Source: an uncultured Eubacteriales bacterium (GTDB lineage Bacteria > Bacillota > Clostridia > TANB77 > CAG-508). From it: a DNA stretch of 64,000 nucleotides. Location of the stretch: contig CAJKVH010000004.1 of assembly GCA_905203305.1 (NCBI GenBank), positions 1 to 64,000 on the forward strand, in the 5' to 3' direction. This document shows, piece by piece, positions 56,144 through 64,000 of the stretch. Position numbers and translations under genes: made by a program. The notes under the pieces were generated by a model that ran no database searches, had not been told where the DNA came from, and saw only the letters and a list, made by a program, of their open reading frames with translations. The stretch's first letter is position 1, and each line of letters starts with the position of its first letter.

Positions 56144-58303
56144 ATGAAGATAATAAAAAGAGATGGAACAATTGTAGAATACAACCCAGAAAAGATTAAA
56201 AATGCAATAAAAAAAGCTAATAATGATGTTGGCAGAAAAGAAAAGGCTACTAAAGAGGAAATAGAAGAAATAATAAAATACATAGAAGAATTAAATAAAA
56301 GAAGAATATTAGTTGAAGATATTCAAGATATAATAGAACAAAAATTAATGGAAATAGGAAGATATGAACTTGCTAAACAATATATTACATATCGTTATAC
56401 AAGAGAATTAGTAAGAAAAGCAAATACAACAGATCAATCAATAAAAGAATTAATTGATGGTGAAAGCGAATACTGGAATACAGAAAACTCAAACAAAAAT
56501 GCGAAAATAGTTACAACACAAAGAGATTATTTAGCAGGAATAACAAGTACAGATATAACAAGAAGATTCTTATTACCGGAAGATATAGTAAAAGCACATG
56601 ACGAAGGAATAATTCATTTCCATGATGCAGATTATTTTGCACAAAATGCCTTACACAATTGTGATTTAATAAACTTAGAAGATATGTTACAAAATGGAAC
56701 AATAGTAAATGGAGTTATGATAGAAAAACCACATAAATTTTTAACAGCAATGACAATTGCAACACAAATAATAACTGCTGTAACATCAAGCCAATATGGT
56801 GGGGCAACAGTTACAATGACACATTTAGCACCATTTGTAAGAGATAGCTATAATGCATATTTATCAAAATATAGATCAAGAGGATTCTCAAAAGAAGAAT
56901 GTGAAAAATATGCAAAAGAAGACCTAGCAAAAGAAGTAAAAGATGGAGTTCAAACATTCCAATATCAAATAAACTCAATGACAACAACAAATGGACAATC
57001 ACCATTTTTAAGTGTATGTTTTTACTTAGGTGAAACAAAAGAATATAAAGAAGAACTAGCAATGATAATAGAAGAATTTTTAAGACAAAGAATTCAAGGA
57101 ATGAAAAATGAAAAAGGCGTATATATAACACCAGCATTCCCAAAACTATTATATGTCCTAGAAGAAGACAACATTAAAAGAACAGGTAAATACTGGTATT
57201 TAACAGAACTTGCTGCAAGATGTACAGCTAAGAGAATGGTTCCAGATTACATATCAGAAAAGAAAATGTTAGAATTTAAGATAGACAAAGAAGGAAATGG
57301 AAATTGTTTCCCATGTATGGGATGTAGATCATTCTTAACACCTTATATAGATCCAAAAACAAACAAACCAAAATATTATGGAAGATTTAACCAAGGTGTT
57401 GTGACAATAAACTTAGTTGATGTAGCATTATCATCAGACAAAAATGAAGAAGCATTTTGGAAATTATTTGACCAAAGACTTGAATTATGCCATAGAGCAT
57501 TAAGATTAAGACATGAAAGACTAAGCAAAGCAACAAGTGATGTTGCACCAATATTATGGCAACATGGAGCATTAGCAAGACTTCCAAAAGGAGCAAGTAT
57601 CCACGAATTACTTCATGGCGGATATTCAACAATTTCACTTGGATATGCAGGACTTTATGAATGTGTAAAATTCATGACAGACCATAGCCATACAGACAAT
57701 GGAATTGGAAAAGAATTTGCAATAAAAGTAATGGAAAAATTAAACGAAAAATGTAAAGAATGGAAAGATAAAGAAGATATAGATTACAGTGTATATGGAA
57801 CACCAATAGAATCAACAACATACAAATTTGCAAAATGCTTAAAAAATAGATTTGGAGTAGTGGAAGGAATTACAGATAGAAACTATATTACAAATTCATA
57901 CCATGTACCAGTATTTGAGGATATAGATGCATTTTCTAAATTAAAATTAGAAAGTGAATTCCAAAGATTAAGCCCAGGAGGAGCAATTTCTTATATAGAA
58001 ACTCCAAACCTACAAAATAATATAGAAGCAGTTTTACAAGTTATAGAATTTATATATAATAACATAATGTATGCCGAACTAAATACAAAATCGGATTATT
58101 GCCAAAAATGTGGATATACAGGAGAAATATTAATAGATGATAACTTAGAATGGTATTGTCCAAATTGTGGGAATAGAGACCATGATACATTAAATGTTGC
58201 AAGACGTACATGTGGATATATAGGAAGTAATTTCTGGAATAAAGGAAGAACAGAAGAAATTAAAGAAAGAGTATTACATTTAGATAATAAAGATGATGAG
58301 TAA
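56144..58303 (+). CDS. nrdD: Anaerobic ribonucleoside-triphosphate reductase
   Basis: A 719-residue glycyl-radical enzyme making dNTPs without oxygen. Residues 1-95 are an ATP-cone. The catalytic loop is NCFPCMGCRSFL, the C-terminal zinc site CQKCGYTG plus CPNCGNRD, and the glycyl-radical site RRTCGYIGSNFW. RBS AGAGGAGG. Its activase nrdG follows after a REP-like palindrome. A shortened relative without the catalytic parts is at 28749. Confidence 0.97.
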   Translation: MKIIKRDGTIVEYNPEKIKNAIKKANNDVGRKEKATKEEIEEIIKYIEELNKRRILVEDIQDIIEQKLMEIGRYELAKQYITYRYTRELVRKANTTDQSIKELIDGESEYWNTENSNKNAKIVTTQRDYLAGITSTDITRRFLLPEDIVKAHDEGIIHFHDADYFAQNALHNCDLINLEDMLQNGTIVNGVMIEKPHKFLTAMTIATQIITAVTSSQYGGATVTMTHLAPFVRDSYNAYLSKYRSRGFSKEECEKYAKEDLAKEVKDGVQTFQYQINSMTTTNGQSPFLSVCFYLGETKEYKEELAMIIEEFLRQRIQGMKNEKGVYITPAFPKLLYVLEEDNIKRTGKYWYLTELAARCTAKRMVPDYISEKKMLEFKIDKEGNGNCFPCMGCRSFLTPYIDPKTNKPKYYGRFNQGVVTINLVDVALSSDKNEEAFWKLFDQRLELCHRALRLRHERLSKATSDVAPILWQHGALARLPKGASIHELLHGGYSTISLGYAGLYECVKFMTDHSHTDNGIGKEFAIKVMEKLNEKCKEWKDKEDIDYSVYGTPIESTTYKFAKCLKNRFGVVEGITDRNYITNSYHVPVFEDIDAFSKLKLESEFQRLSPGGAISYIETPNLQNNIEAVLQVIEFIYNNIMYAELNTKSDYCQKCGYTGEILIDDNLEWYCPNCGNRDHDTLNVARRTCGYIGSNFWNKGRTEEIKERVLHLDNKDDE

Positions 58304-58309
58304 TTCTTT

Positions 58310-58367
58310 CATTTAGGGACGGATTTTTTTAGGAATAATTCAAAAAAAATTTCCGTCCCCAAATGGG
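58310..58367. repeat. REP-like long palindrome, copy 3
   Basis: Imperfect inverted repeat with arms CATTTAGGGACGGA and TTCCGTCCCCAAATG, between nrdD and nrdG. The left arm has lost bases compared with the other copies. Confidence 0.8.
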
Positions 58368-58384
58368 GAGGCAAGGAGTGAAAG

Positions 58385-58873
58385 ATGAGATACAATAAAA
58401 TAAGAAAAATGGATATTTCAAATGGACCAGGAGTTAGAGTTTCAATATTTATGCAAGGATGTGCTTTTAATTGCAAAAATTGCTTTAATCCTGAAACACA
58501 TGACTTTAAAGGTGGAAAAGAATTTACAGACGAAACTATTCAAAGAGTTTTAGATTTATGTAATAATGAAAATGTAGAAGGATTATCTATTTTAGGTGGA
58601 GAACCAATGCATCCAAACAATATAGAGGGAACAACAAGACTTGTTAAAGCTTTTAAAGCAAAATATCCAGATAAAAATGTATGGGCATGGTCTGGATATA
58701 AATTTGATAAAGATTTAGAAGACAAAGATGCTATGAATTATATAGATGTTTTAGTTGATGGACAATTTGTTGAAAGTGAGAAAAATCCAACTTTAGAATG
58801 GAAAGGATCTAGTAACCAAAGAGTTATAGATGTAAAAGAAAGTAAAAAATGCCATAGGGTTGTGACTTTATAA
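58385..58873 (+). CDS. nrdG: Anaerobic ribonucleotide reductase activating protein
   Basis: A 162-residue radical-SAM activase that puts the glycyl radical on NrdD. The cluster motif is MQGCAFNCKNCFNPETHD (CX3CX2C), and the SAM-binding block is LSILGGEPMHPNN. RBS AAGGAGTG. A terminator follows. Confidence 0.96.
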   Translation: MRYNKIRKMDISNGPGVRVSIFMQGCAFNCKNCFNPETHDFKGGKEFTDETIQRVLDLCNNENVEGLSILGGEPMHPNNIEGTTRLVKAFKAKYPDKNVWAWSGYKFDKDLEDKDAMNYIDVLVDGQFVESEKNPTLEWKGSSNQRVIDVKESKKCHRVVTL

Positions 58874-58893
58874 TGAAAAATATTTTTTGATTG

Positions 58894-58928
58894 AAAACAG
58901 CGTAGTATTAGAGCTATGCTGTTTGTTT
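58894..58928 (+). terminator. Rho-independent terminator after nrdG
   Basis: AAACAGCGTAG/CTATGCTGTTT with one G-T pair, 8-base loop, then TGTTTT. Confidence 0.8.
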
Positions 58929-58946
58929 TATGAAAAGGAGGAAAAT

Positions 58947-59549
58947 ATGAAAGTTTTATTTGCAACAACAAATCCTGCAAAGGTAAAAAAATATAAAGAA
59001 AGACTAGCAAAAGAAGGAATTGAAATTATAACAATAAAAGATTTAAATGTAAAATTAGACATAGATGAAACTGGAAAAGATGCAATTGAAAATGCATATA
59101 TAAAAGCAAAAAGCTATTATGATGAAACAAAAATTCCAACAATAGGTTTAGATGATAATCTTTTCATAGAAGATATATTACCTAAAGATCAGCCAGGAAC
59201 AAAAGTAAGAAGAATAAACGGAAAAGAACTAACAGATGAAGAAATGATAGAACATTATACTAATTTAGTAAAAAAATATGGGAAAAAATTAAGTGCAAAA
59301 TGGGTTTATGGAATGGTAATTTATAAAGATGATATAGCTTATAAGTATACATGGAGTAAAGAAAATTTTTACTTTGTAGATACACCATCTGAAAAAATAA
59401 ACAATGGATATCCATTAGACTCTATAAGCATAGTTCCCAAACTAAATAAATATTTTGTAGATTTAACAAAAGAAGAAAAAGAAGAATATCAAAAACAAGA
59501 AAATTTTGAAGAGGTTATAAATTTTATTGTAAAAAGTTTAAAAAAATGA
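58947..59549 (+). CDS. Ham1/RdgB-like nucleotide pyrophosphatase
   Basis: A 200-residue protein. The start LFATTNPAKVKKYKERL has the family T-x-N-x-x-K motif; ENAYIKAKSYYDET and GLDDNLFIEDI supply the next conserved acidic residues. The family hydrolyses ITP, dITP and XTP. The usual SGLxxxxLxGxPGxxSARY block is replaced here by DNLFIEDILPKDQPGTKVRR, so this is a diverged member and its substrate may differ. ATG 58947 with AAAGGAGG is preferred over 58887. Confidence 0.78.
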   Translation: MKVLFATTNPAKVKKYKERLAKEGIEIITIKDLNVKLDIDETGKDAIENAYIKAKSYYDETKIPTIGLDDNLFIEDILPKDQPGTKVRRINGKELTDEEMIEHYTNLVKKYGKKLSAKWVYGMVIYKDDIAYKYTWSKENFYFVDTPSEKINNGYPLDSISIVPKLNKYFVDLTKEEKEEYQKQENFEEVINFIVKSLKK

Positions 59550-59553
59550 CCAA

Positions 59554-59570
59554 TGTTCACAAAATGAACA
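59554..59570. promoter_or_regulatory. Operator-like palindrome before the oleate hydratase gene
   Basis: TGTTCACAAAATGAACA, a perfect 6-5-6 inverted repeat just after the preceding stop codon and about 50 bases before ATG 59622. It suits a TetR-type or similar dimeric repressor. Confidence 0.5.
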
Positions 59571-59621
59571 CAATAATATGTTATAAAGTAAAGCAAGAAA
59601 ATTCAAAGGAGGAAAATAATT

Positions 59622-61397
59622 ATGTATTATAGCAATGGAAATTATGAAGCTTTTGCAAGACCAAAAAAACCAGAAGGAGTAGATAATAAATCTGCATACC
59701 TAGTAGGAGCAGGACTTGCATCACTTGCAGCAGCATGTTTTCTAGTAAGAGATGGACAAATGAAAGGTGAAAATATTCACATATTGGAAGAACAAAAGCT
59801 ACCAGGAGGAGCATGTGACGGAATAAAAGATGAAACTAAAGGATTTATAATTCGTGGTGGAAGAGAAATGGAAAATCATTTTGAATGTTTATGGGATTTA
59901 TTCCATTCAATACCATCATTAGAAACAGAGGGAGCATCAGTATTAGATGAATATTACTGGTTAAACAAAAAAGATCCAAATTACTCTTTAATGAGAGCAA
60001 CTGTAAATAGAGGAGAAGATGCTCATACTGATGGAAAATTTGGTTTATCAGACAAAGCATCATTAGAAATAATAAAACTATTTTTCACAAAAGACGAAGA
60101 TTTATATGACAAAAAAATAACAGATGTATTTACAGATGAATTTTTTAACTCAAACTTTTGGTTGTATTGGAGAACTATGTTTGCATTTGAAGATTGGCAT
60201 AGTGCATTAGAAATGAAATTATATATACAAAGATTTATACATCATATTGGAGGATTGCCAGACTTTTCTGCACTTAAATTTACAAAATACAATCAATATG
60301 AATCTCTAATTTTGCCAATGGTAAAATATCTAGAAAATCATGGAGTAGATTTTAGATATGATACAAAAGTTACAAATGTAATATTTGATATTGATGGAAA
60401 AAAGAAAACAGCAAAGAAAATAGAATGTATTCATAATGGACAAGAAGAAAAAATAGATCTAACAGTAAATGATTTAGTATTTGTTACAAATGGAAGTTGT
60501 ACAGAAAGGGCAATGATTGGAGATCAAAATACTGCACCAGATTTAACAATACAAAATGGAGAAGGAGCTTGTTGGGATCTATGGAGAAAAATTGCAATAC
60601 AAAGTGAAGATTTCGGACATCCAAATAAGTTCTGTATGGACATTTCAAAAACAAATTGGGAATCAGCAACTGTTACAACATTAGATAGTAAAATACCACC
60701 ATATATAGAAAAAATCTGTAAGAGAGATCCATTTAGTGGTAGAGTAGTTACAGGTGGAATTGTATCTGTAAAAGATTCTAATTGGCTTATGAGTTGGACA
60801 ATAAATAGACAACCACATTTTAAAAATCAACCAAACGGACAATTAGTTGTATGGGTATACGGATTATTTACAAATGTACCAGGAAATTACATTAAAAAAC
60901 CTATGAGAGAATGTACAGGTAAAGAAATAACAGAAGAATGGCTATACCATTTAGGCGTTCCAGAAGACCAAATAGAAGAACTAGCAACAAACTCTGCAAA
61001 CTGCGTTCCTTGCATGATGCCATATATTACAGCATTTTTCATGCCAAGAACAAAAGGAGATAGACCAAAAGTTGTACCAGAAGGTTGCAGAAACTTTGCA
61101 TTTTTAGGACAATTTGCTGATACAAAAAGAGATACTGTATTTACAACAGAATATTCAGTAAGAACAGCTATGGAAGCAGTATATACATTATTAGATGTAG
61201 ATAGAGGTGTACCTGAAGTATTTGGTTCATGCTATGATATTCGTGCATTATTAGATGCAACATCAAAAATGACAGATGGAAAGAAACTATCAGATATAAA
61301 ACTACCAATGGCAGCAAATATGGCATTAAAAACTGGAATGAAAAAGATATCTGGAACAGTAATAGAAGACTTACTAAAAAGATATAATTTAATATAA
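59622..61397 (+). CDS. ohyA: Oleate hydratase
   Basis: A 591-residue FAD enzyme of the MCRA family that adds water to cis-9 double bonds of oleate and linoleate, giving 10-hydroxy fatty acids; gut bacteria use it to detoxify unsaturated fatty acids. FAD binding is in AYLVGAGLASLAAACFLVRD, and the catalytic Glu is in RGGREMENHFECLWDL. ENGEGACWDLWRK-type (QNGEGACWDLWRK) and FAFLGQFADTKRDTVFTTEY are hallmark blocks. RBS AAGGAGG. It is monocistronic behind an operator-like palindrome. Confidence 0.95.
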   Translation: MYYSNGNYEAFARPKKPEGVDNKSAYLVGAGLASLAAACFLVRDGQMKGENIHILEEQKLPGGACDGIKDETKGFIIRGGREMENHFECLWDLFHSIPSLETEGASVLDEYYWLNKKDPNYSLMRATVNRGEDAHTDGKFGLSDKASLEIIKLFFTKDEDLYDKKITDVFTDEFFNSNFWLYWRTMFAFEDWHSALEMKLYIQRFIHHIGGLPDFSALKFTKYNQYESLILPMVKYLENHGVDFRYDTKVTNVIFDIDGKKKTAKKIECIHNGQEEKIDLTVNDLVFVTNGSCTERAMIGDQNTAPDLTIQNGEGACWDLWRKIAIQSEDFGHPNKFCMDISKTNWESATVTTLDSKIPPYIEKICKRDPFSGRVVTGGIVSVKDSNWLMSWTINRQPHFKNQPNGQLVVWVYGLFTNVPGNYIKKPMRECTGKEITEEWLYHLGVPEDQIEELATNSANCVPCMMPYITAFFMPRTKGDRPKVVPEGCRNFAFLGQFADTKRDTVFTTEYSVRTAMEAVYTLLDVDRGVPEVFGSCYDIRALLDATSKMTDGKKLSDIKLPMAANMALKTGMKKISGTVIEDLLKRYNLI

Positions 61398-61423
61398 AAT
61401 TTGGCAAAATACTTGCCTAAAAA

Positions 61424-61460
61424 TGCTCGTAAATGATAAAATGTTTACGAGTATTTTTTT
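61424..61460 (+). terminator. Rho-independent terminator after ohyA
   Basis: CTCGTAAA/TTTACGAG followed by TATTTTTTT. Confidence 0.88.
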
Positions 61461-61488
61461 AGTCAAAAGAAAGGATGGTTAAAAAATT

Positions 61489-62592
61489 ATGCCTAATATT
61501 TGTGATTATATAAAATGGAGAGGCGATTTAGATTTTAGTGTATCTAAATTTAATGAAATAGATAGTTTAATATTATCTAGGTTTTCTTATCTACCATTTG
61601 AAAATATAATAAAAGAAGACGAAAAACTAACAATAGAAGAACTAGCAAATAGATTTAAAAAAGCAGATAAAGAGAAGATGGAAATTTTGTGGCCAGATGA
61701 TAGTGACCTTTTTCCATTACTTGGAGGATCTGAAAGATTTAAAAATTTAATAGCTACAGATTTTATAAATAAATTTGATCCTGAGCAAGAAAAACAATTT
61801 TCGGCAATTACAGTTTTACTTCCAGATGATACTATTTTTATATCATATAGAGGAACAGACAATACTATAATTGGATGGAAAGAAGACTTTAATATGAGTT
61901 TTAAAAGTCATATTGCATCACAATTAGATTCTGTAGAATATATAAATAAAATAGCTAAAAAATATAGCCAAAACATAAGAATAGGTGGACATTCAAAAGG
62001 TGGTAATTTAGCAGTATATGCGGCAGTTTATGCAGATGAAGAAATAAAGCCAAGAATTATAAATGTGTATAATAATGATGGACCAGGCTTTTCTGATGAT
62101 ATAGTAGAAGACAAAAGATATAAAAAAATGATAAAAAAAGTACATACATATATACCTCAATCTTCAGTAATAGGAAGACTCCTAAATCATGAAGAAAAAT
62201 ATACAGTTGTAAAAAGCATTCAAAAAGGGATAATGCAACATGATTTATATAGTTGGCAAGTAGAAGGAGTAAAAACAGTTTCTTTAAAAGAAGTTACAAA
62301 TGGAAGTGAATTTGTTGATAAAACAATAAAACAATGGTTAAATAATGTAGAACCAAAACAAAGAGAAATTGTGATTGATACTATATTTGATATATTAAAT
62401 ACAACAGAAGCAGAAAGCATGGTTCAAATAAGAGAAAAATGGTTTAAAAATGTAGGAATTATGCTAAAAAATTATAAAAATTTAGATGATGAAAGTAAAA
62501 AGATGATAACAGAAATAGTAATGAAACTTGTAAAGGTTGCAAAAGACACATTAGTAGATAAAATGCCAACATTTAATAAAAAGAAAAAATAA
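61489..62592 (+). CDS. DUF2974 (Mbeg1-like) lipase-fold protein
   Basis: A 367-residue cytoplasmic protein of the DUF2974/Mbeg1-like group. It opens ICDYIKWRGDLDFSVSKFNE, has FISYRGTDNTIIGWKEDFNM and a nucleophile elbow IGGHSKGGNLAVYAA, and then VYNNDGPGF. The fold is that of class 3 lipases, so esterase activity is likely, but no substrate is established. RBS AAAGGATGG. Confidence 0.88.
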   Translation: MPNICDYIKWRGDLDFSVSKFNEIDSLILSRFSYLPFENIIKEDEKLTIEELANRFKKADKEKMEILWPDDSDLFPLLGGSERFKNLIATDFINKFDPEQEKQFSAITVLLPDDTIFISYRGTDNTIIGWKEDFNMSFKSHIASQLDSVEYINKIAKKYSQNIRIGGHSKGGNLAVYAAVYADEEIKPRIINVYNNDGPGFSDDIVEDKRYKKMIKKVHTYIPQSSVIGRLLNHEEKYTVVKSIQKGIMQHDLYSWQVEGVKTVSLKEVTNGSEFVDKTIKQWLNNVEPKQREIVIDTIFDILNTTEAESMVQIREKWFKNVGIMLKNYKNLDDESKKMITEIVMKLVKVAKDTLVDKMPTFNKKKK

Positions 62593-62608
62593 CCAGATTT
62601 TAGATAAC

Positions 62609-62650
62609 ACCCTTCTTATTAGACAAAGATATAATAAGAAGGGTTTGCTT
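62609..62650. terminator. Bidirectional terminator
   Basis: ACCCTTCTTATTA/TAATAAGAAGGGT between converging genes. Confidence 0.8.
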
Positions 62651-62654
62651 TTGT

Positions 62655-63443
62655 TTATTCTAGGATATCATAAAAATTTTTAAAAATATAACCTTCAGAT
62701 TTTAAATAATCAATAGATTCTTTAAGGACATTAGAAGAATTACTTACATCTTTTGTATCATGCATTAAAATAACGAGGGTATTTTTGCCTTTACATGTTT
62801 TCTTTAAGTTGTTTAGTAATTGATAGTTATTGTATTTTTTCACAGAATCGTTATTTAGGCAATTCCAGTCAATATAAGCATAATTTATCTCATCAAGCCA
62901 AGAAATGGCTTGTTTTTTTATTTTTTTGTTATTGGGAGACATGAATCCATTAGGAAATCTAAACACATGCGAACAATAATTCGAAATACCAATTGCATTT
63001 GAAATTGCAAAATCTGTTTTAGAAATTTCGTTTATAAAAGATTCTTTGCTTTTATATAAAATGCTATTATTATGAGAATATCCATGGTTTGCAATAAAAT
63101 GACCTTCGTTATATGCTCGTTTTACAATATCTGGGTATAAGTCAACATTTTTACCTATAACAAAGAAAGAGGCTTTAACATCTGTTTCTTTTAATATATC
63201 TAAAACTTTAGGTGTAATAGAAACATTCGGACCATCATCAAAAGTTAAAAATGCTATTTTTTCAGAACCAGAAGTTAAATTATTAATTTTATCCTGGAAA
63301 TCTTGAGATATTATACTATTTTTAGATAACTCTATTGCTGAAGATATATTTTTATTTGATATTATAAATATTAATAAAAGGCTAAAAATAACTATAAATA
63401 TGGATAACCAAACAAATTTTTTGTTTATAAATATAACTTTCAT
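62655..63443 (-). CDS. Polysaccharide deacetylase (NodB domain)
   Basis: A 262-residue protein with an N-terminal hydrophobic anchor (about residues 10-30). The carbohydrate esterase 4 motifs are present: FLTFDDGPNV (catalytic Asp and metal Asp), HFIANHGYSHN (metal His pair) and FRFPNGF. It probably deacetylates peptidoglycan or another surface glycan outside the cell. Related forms act in sporulation (PdaA-type), but the exact role is open. Confidence 0.9.
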   Translation of the reverse strand: MKVIFINKKFVWLSIFIVIFSLLLIFIISNKNISSAIELSKNSIISQDFQDKINNLTSGSEKIAFLTFDDGPNVSITPKVLDILKETDVKASFFVIGKNVDLYPDIVKRAYNEGHFIANHGYSHNNSILYKSKESFINEISKTDFAISNAIGISNYCSHVFRFPNGFMSPNNKKIKKQAISWLDEINYAYIDWNCLNNDSVKKYNNYQLLNNLKKTCKGKNTLVILMHDTKDVSNSSNVLKESIDYLKSEGYIFKNFYDILE

Positions 63444-63523
63444 AATATATCTTATGTTTAAAAAATAAAAAATAGTATAAAATAAAGATTTGAAAATAAT
63501 GAAACATTGTGATATAAAAAGTA

Positions 63524-63554
63524 TTGACTTAGAGTTAGGTCTAAGTGATATATA
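63524..63554 (+). promoter_or_regulatory. MerR-type promoter with 19-base spacer and operator
   Basis: TTGACT (63524-63529), 19-base spacer, TATATA (63549-63554). The spacer holds the dyad CTTAGA-N6-TCTAAG (63528-63545), the classical MerR-family arrangement. Confidence 0.8.
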
Positions 63555-63576
63555 TATTTCGGAAGGAGGAATAATA

Positions 63577-63960
63577 ATGACAATTGCCGAAACGAGTAAG
63601 AAATATGATATTACACCAGATACATTAAGATACTATGAAAGAATAGGATTGTTAAATAATATTCCTAGAAATAAAAATGGAATAAGGGATTATGATGAAC
63701 AATCTTGCAAAAGAATAGAATTTGTAAAATGTATGAGAAGTGCAGGAGTAGAAATAGAAATTCTAATAGAATATATGAACTTATTTGAAAAAGGAAAATC
63801 AACAGTAGAGGCAAGAAAAAGCTTGTTAGAAGAACAAAGAGAGAAACTACAAGAAAAGCAAAAAAATATTAATGAAACTTTAAAAAGGCTAGACTATAAA
63901 ATAAAGCTTTATGAAGAAATAGAGTCTGGAAAAAGAAAAGACTTTACAGAAAAAATATAG
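63577..63960 (+). CDS. MerR-family transcriptional regulator
   Basis: A 127-residue regulator. The helix-turn-helix is SKKYDITPDTLRYYERIGLL, followed by the wing and a long C-terminal coiled coil (RKSLLEEQREKLQEKQKNIN). It has no cysteine-rich metal site at the C-terminus; it resembles the AdhR/NmlR-like aldehyde-responsive branch. The operator inside its own promoter suggests autoregulation. ATG 63577 with AAGGAGGA is chosen over the longer frame from 63490. The next gene seems to begin at TTG 63982 (RBS AAAGGAG) and runs out of the window. Confidence 0.9.
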   Translation: MTIAETSKKYDITPDTLRYYERIGLLNNIPRNKNGIRDYDEQSCKRIEFVKCMRSAGVEIEILIEYMNLFEKGKSTVEARKSLLEEQREKLQEKQKNINETLKRLDYKIKLYEEIESGKRKDFTEKI

Positions 63961-64000
63961 ATTTAAAAGGAGTGAAATAAATTGTTAGAAATTTTAAATA

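Overview
The window is AT-rich (GC clearly below 35%, judged by eye) and densely packed, with short operons separated by rho-independent terminators. The gene content points to an anaerobic, probably gut-associated clostridial Bacillota: anaerobic ribonucleotide reductase NrdD/NrdG, a SUF-only Fe-S system, sporulation genes (dpaA/spoVFA, spoVS), a T-box in front of ileS, Mini-III and RNase G, and arginine encoded mostly as AGA. No rRNA, tRNA, CRISPR array, transposase or prophage was seen.

The main result is a recoding pattern. Six genes are interrupted by a single extra base, and the interruption is identical each time: where the family expects glycine GGA, the DNA reads CGGA. The six are an ABC transporter (4329-4332), a Crp/Fnr regulator (28451-28448, minus), the cysteine desulfurase sufS (42434-42437), the tRNA thiouridylase mnmA (43489-43492), PTS enzyme I ptsI (53448-53451) and a C39-like peptidase (55602-55599, minus). 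Skipping the C, or reading CGGA as one four-base glycine codon, restores a full-length protein of normal family size every time. CGG occurs in triplet phase nowhere else in the annotated genes, while CGA, CGC, CGT and AGG are all used. The preceding codons are unrelated (ACA, TCT, TCA, ATT, ATG, GGT), which argues against slippage of the P-site tRNA and for A-site reading of CGGA by a special tRNA or by out-of-frame tRNA-Gly. This looks like an undescribed quadruplet codon or programmed +1 frameshift system. The tRNA itself is not in the window.

Layout. 1-8 kb: end of a GGGtGRT protein, an alpha/beta hydrolase, the recoded ABC transporter, a PAP2 phosphatase, an OLD-type ATPase/TOPRIM protein and a small unknown protein. 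8-13 kb: a Nudix hydrolase and a degenerate relative, an amidohydrolase, rbgA, mrnC, dpaA, spoVS. 13-24 kb: a peptide-binding protein, recA, T-box/DUF1653/ileS, miaB, mutS. 24-28 kb: a small membrane protein, rpmE, a flippase, pth, an RNase G lacking its zinc-link end. 28-35 kb: the recoded Crp/Fnr regulator divergent from a truncated NrdD-like protein, phosphofructokinase, a TtcA-like protein, a cytoplasmic alpha-amylase, der. 36-44.5 kb: a HipA-like pair, then a DtxR-type repressor leading sufC-sufB-sufD-sufS-unknown-sufU-mnmA, a sulfur-delivery operon carrying two CGGA sites. 44.5-50 kb: two lipid glycosyltransferases, a DedA-like protein, a TetR regulator beside a transporter-gene remnant, dgkA and membrane proteins. 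50-55 kb: fruK-fruA-ptsH-ptsI. 55-64 kb: the recoded C39-like protein, nrdD-nrdG, a Ham1-like protein, oleate hydratase, a DUF2974 protein, a polysaccharide deacetylase and a MerR regulator.

Two control links stand out. The same 14-bp palindrome, GTTGCA-N2-TGCAAC, lies between the Crp/Fnr gene and the truncated NrdD-like gene and again in front of nrdD, suggesting one anaerobic or redox regulon. Three GGGGACGG-type long palindromes (34.4, 41.3, 58.3 kb) form a dispersed REP-like repeat family.
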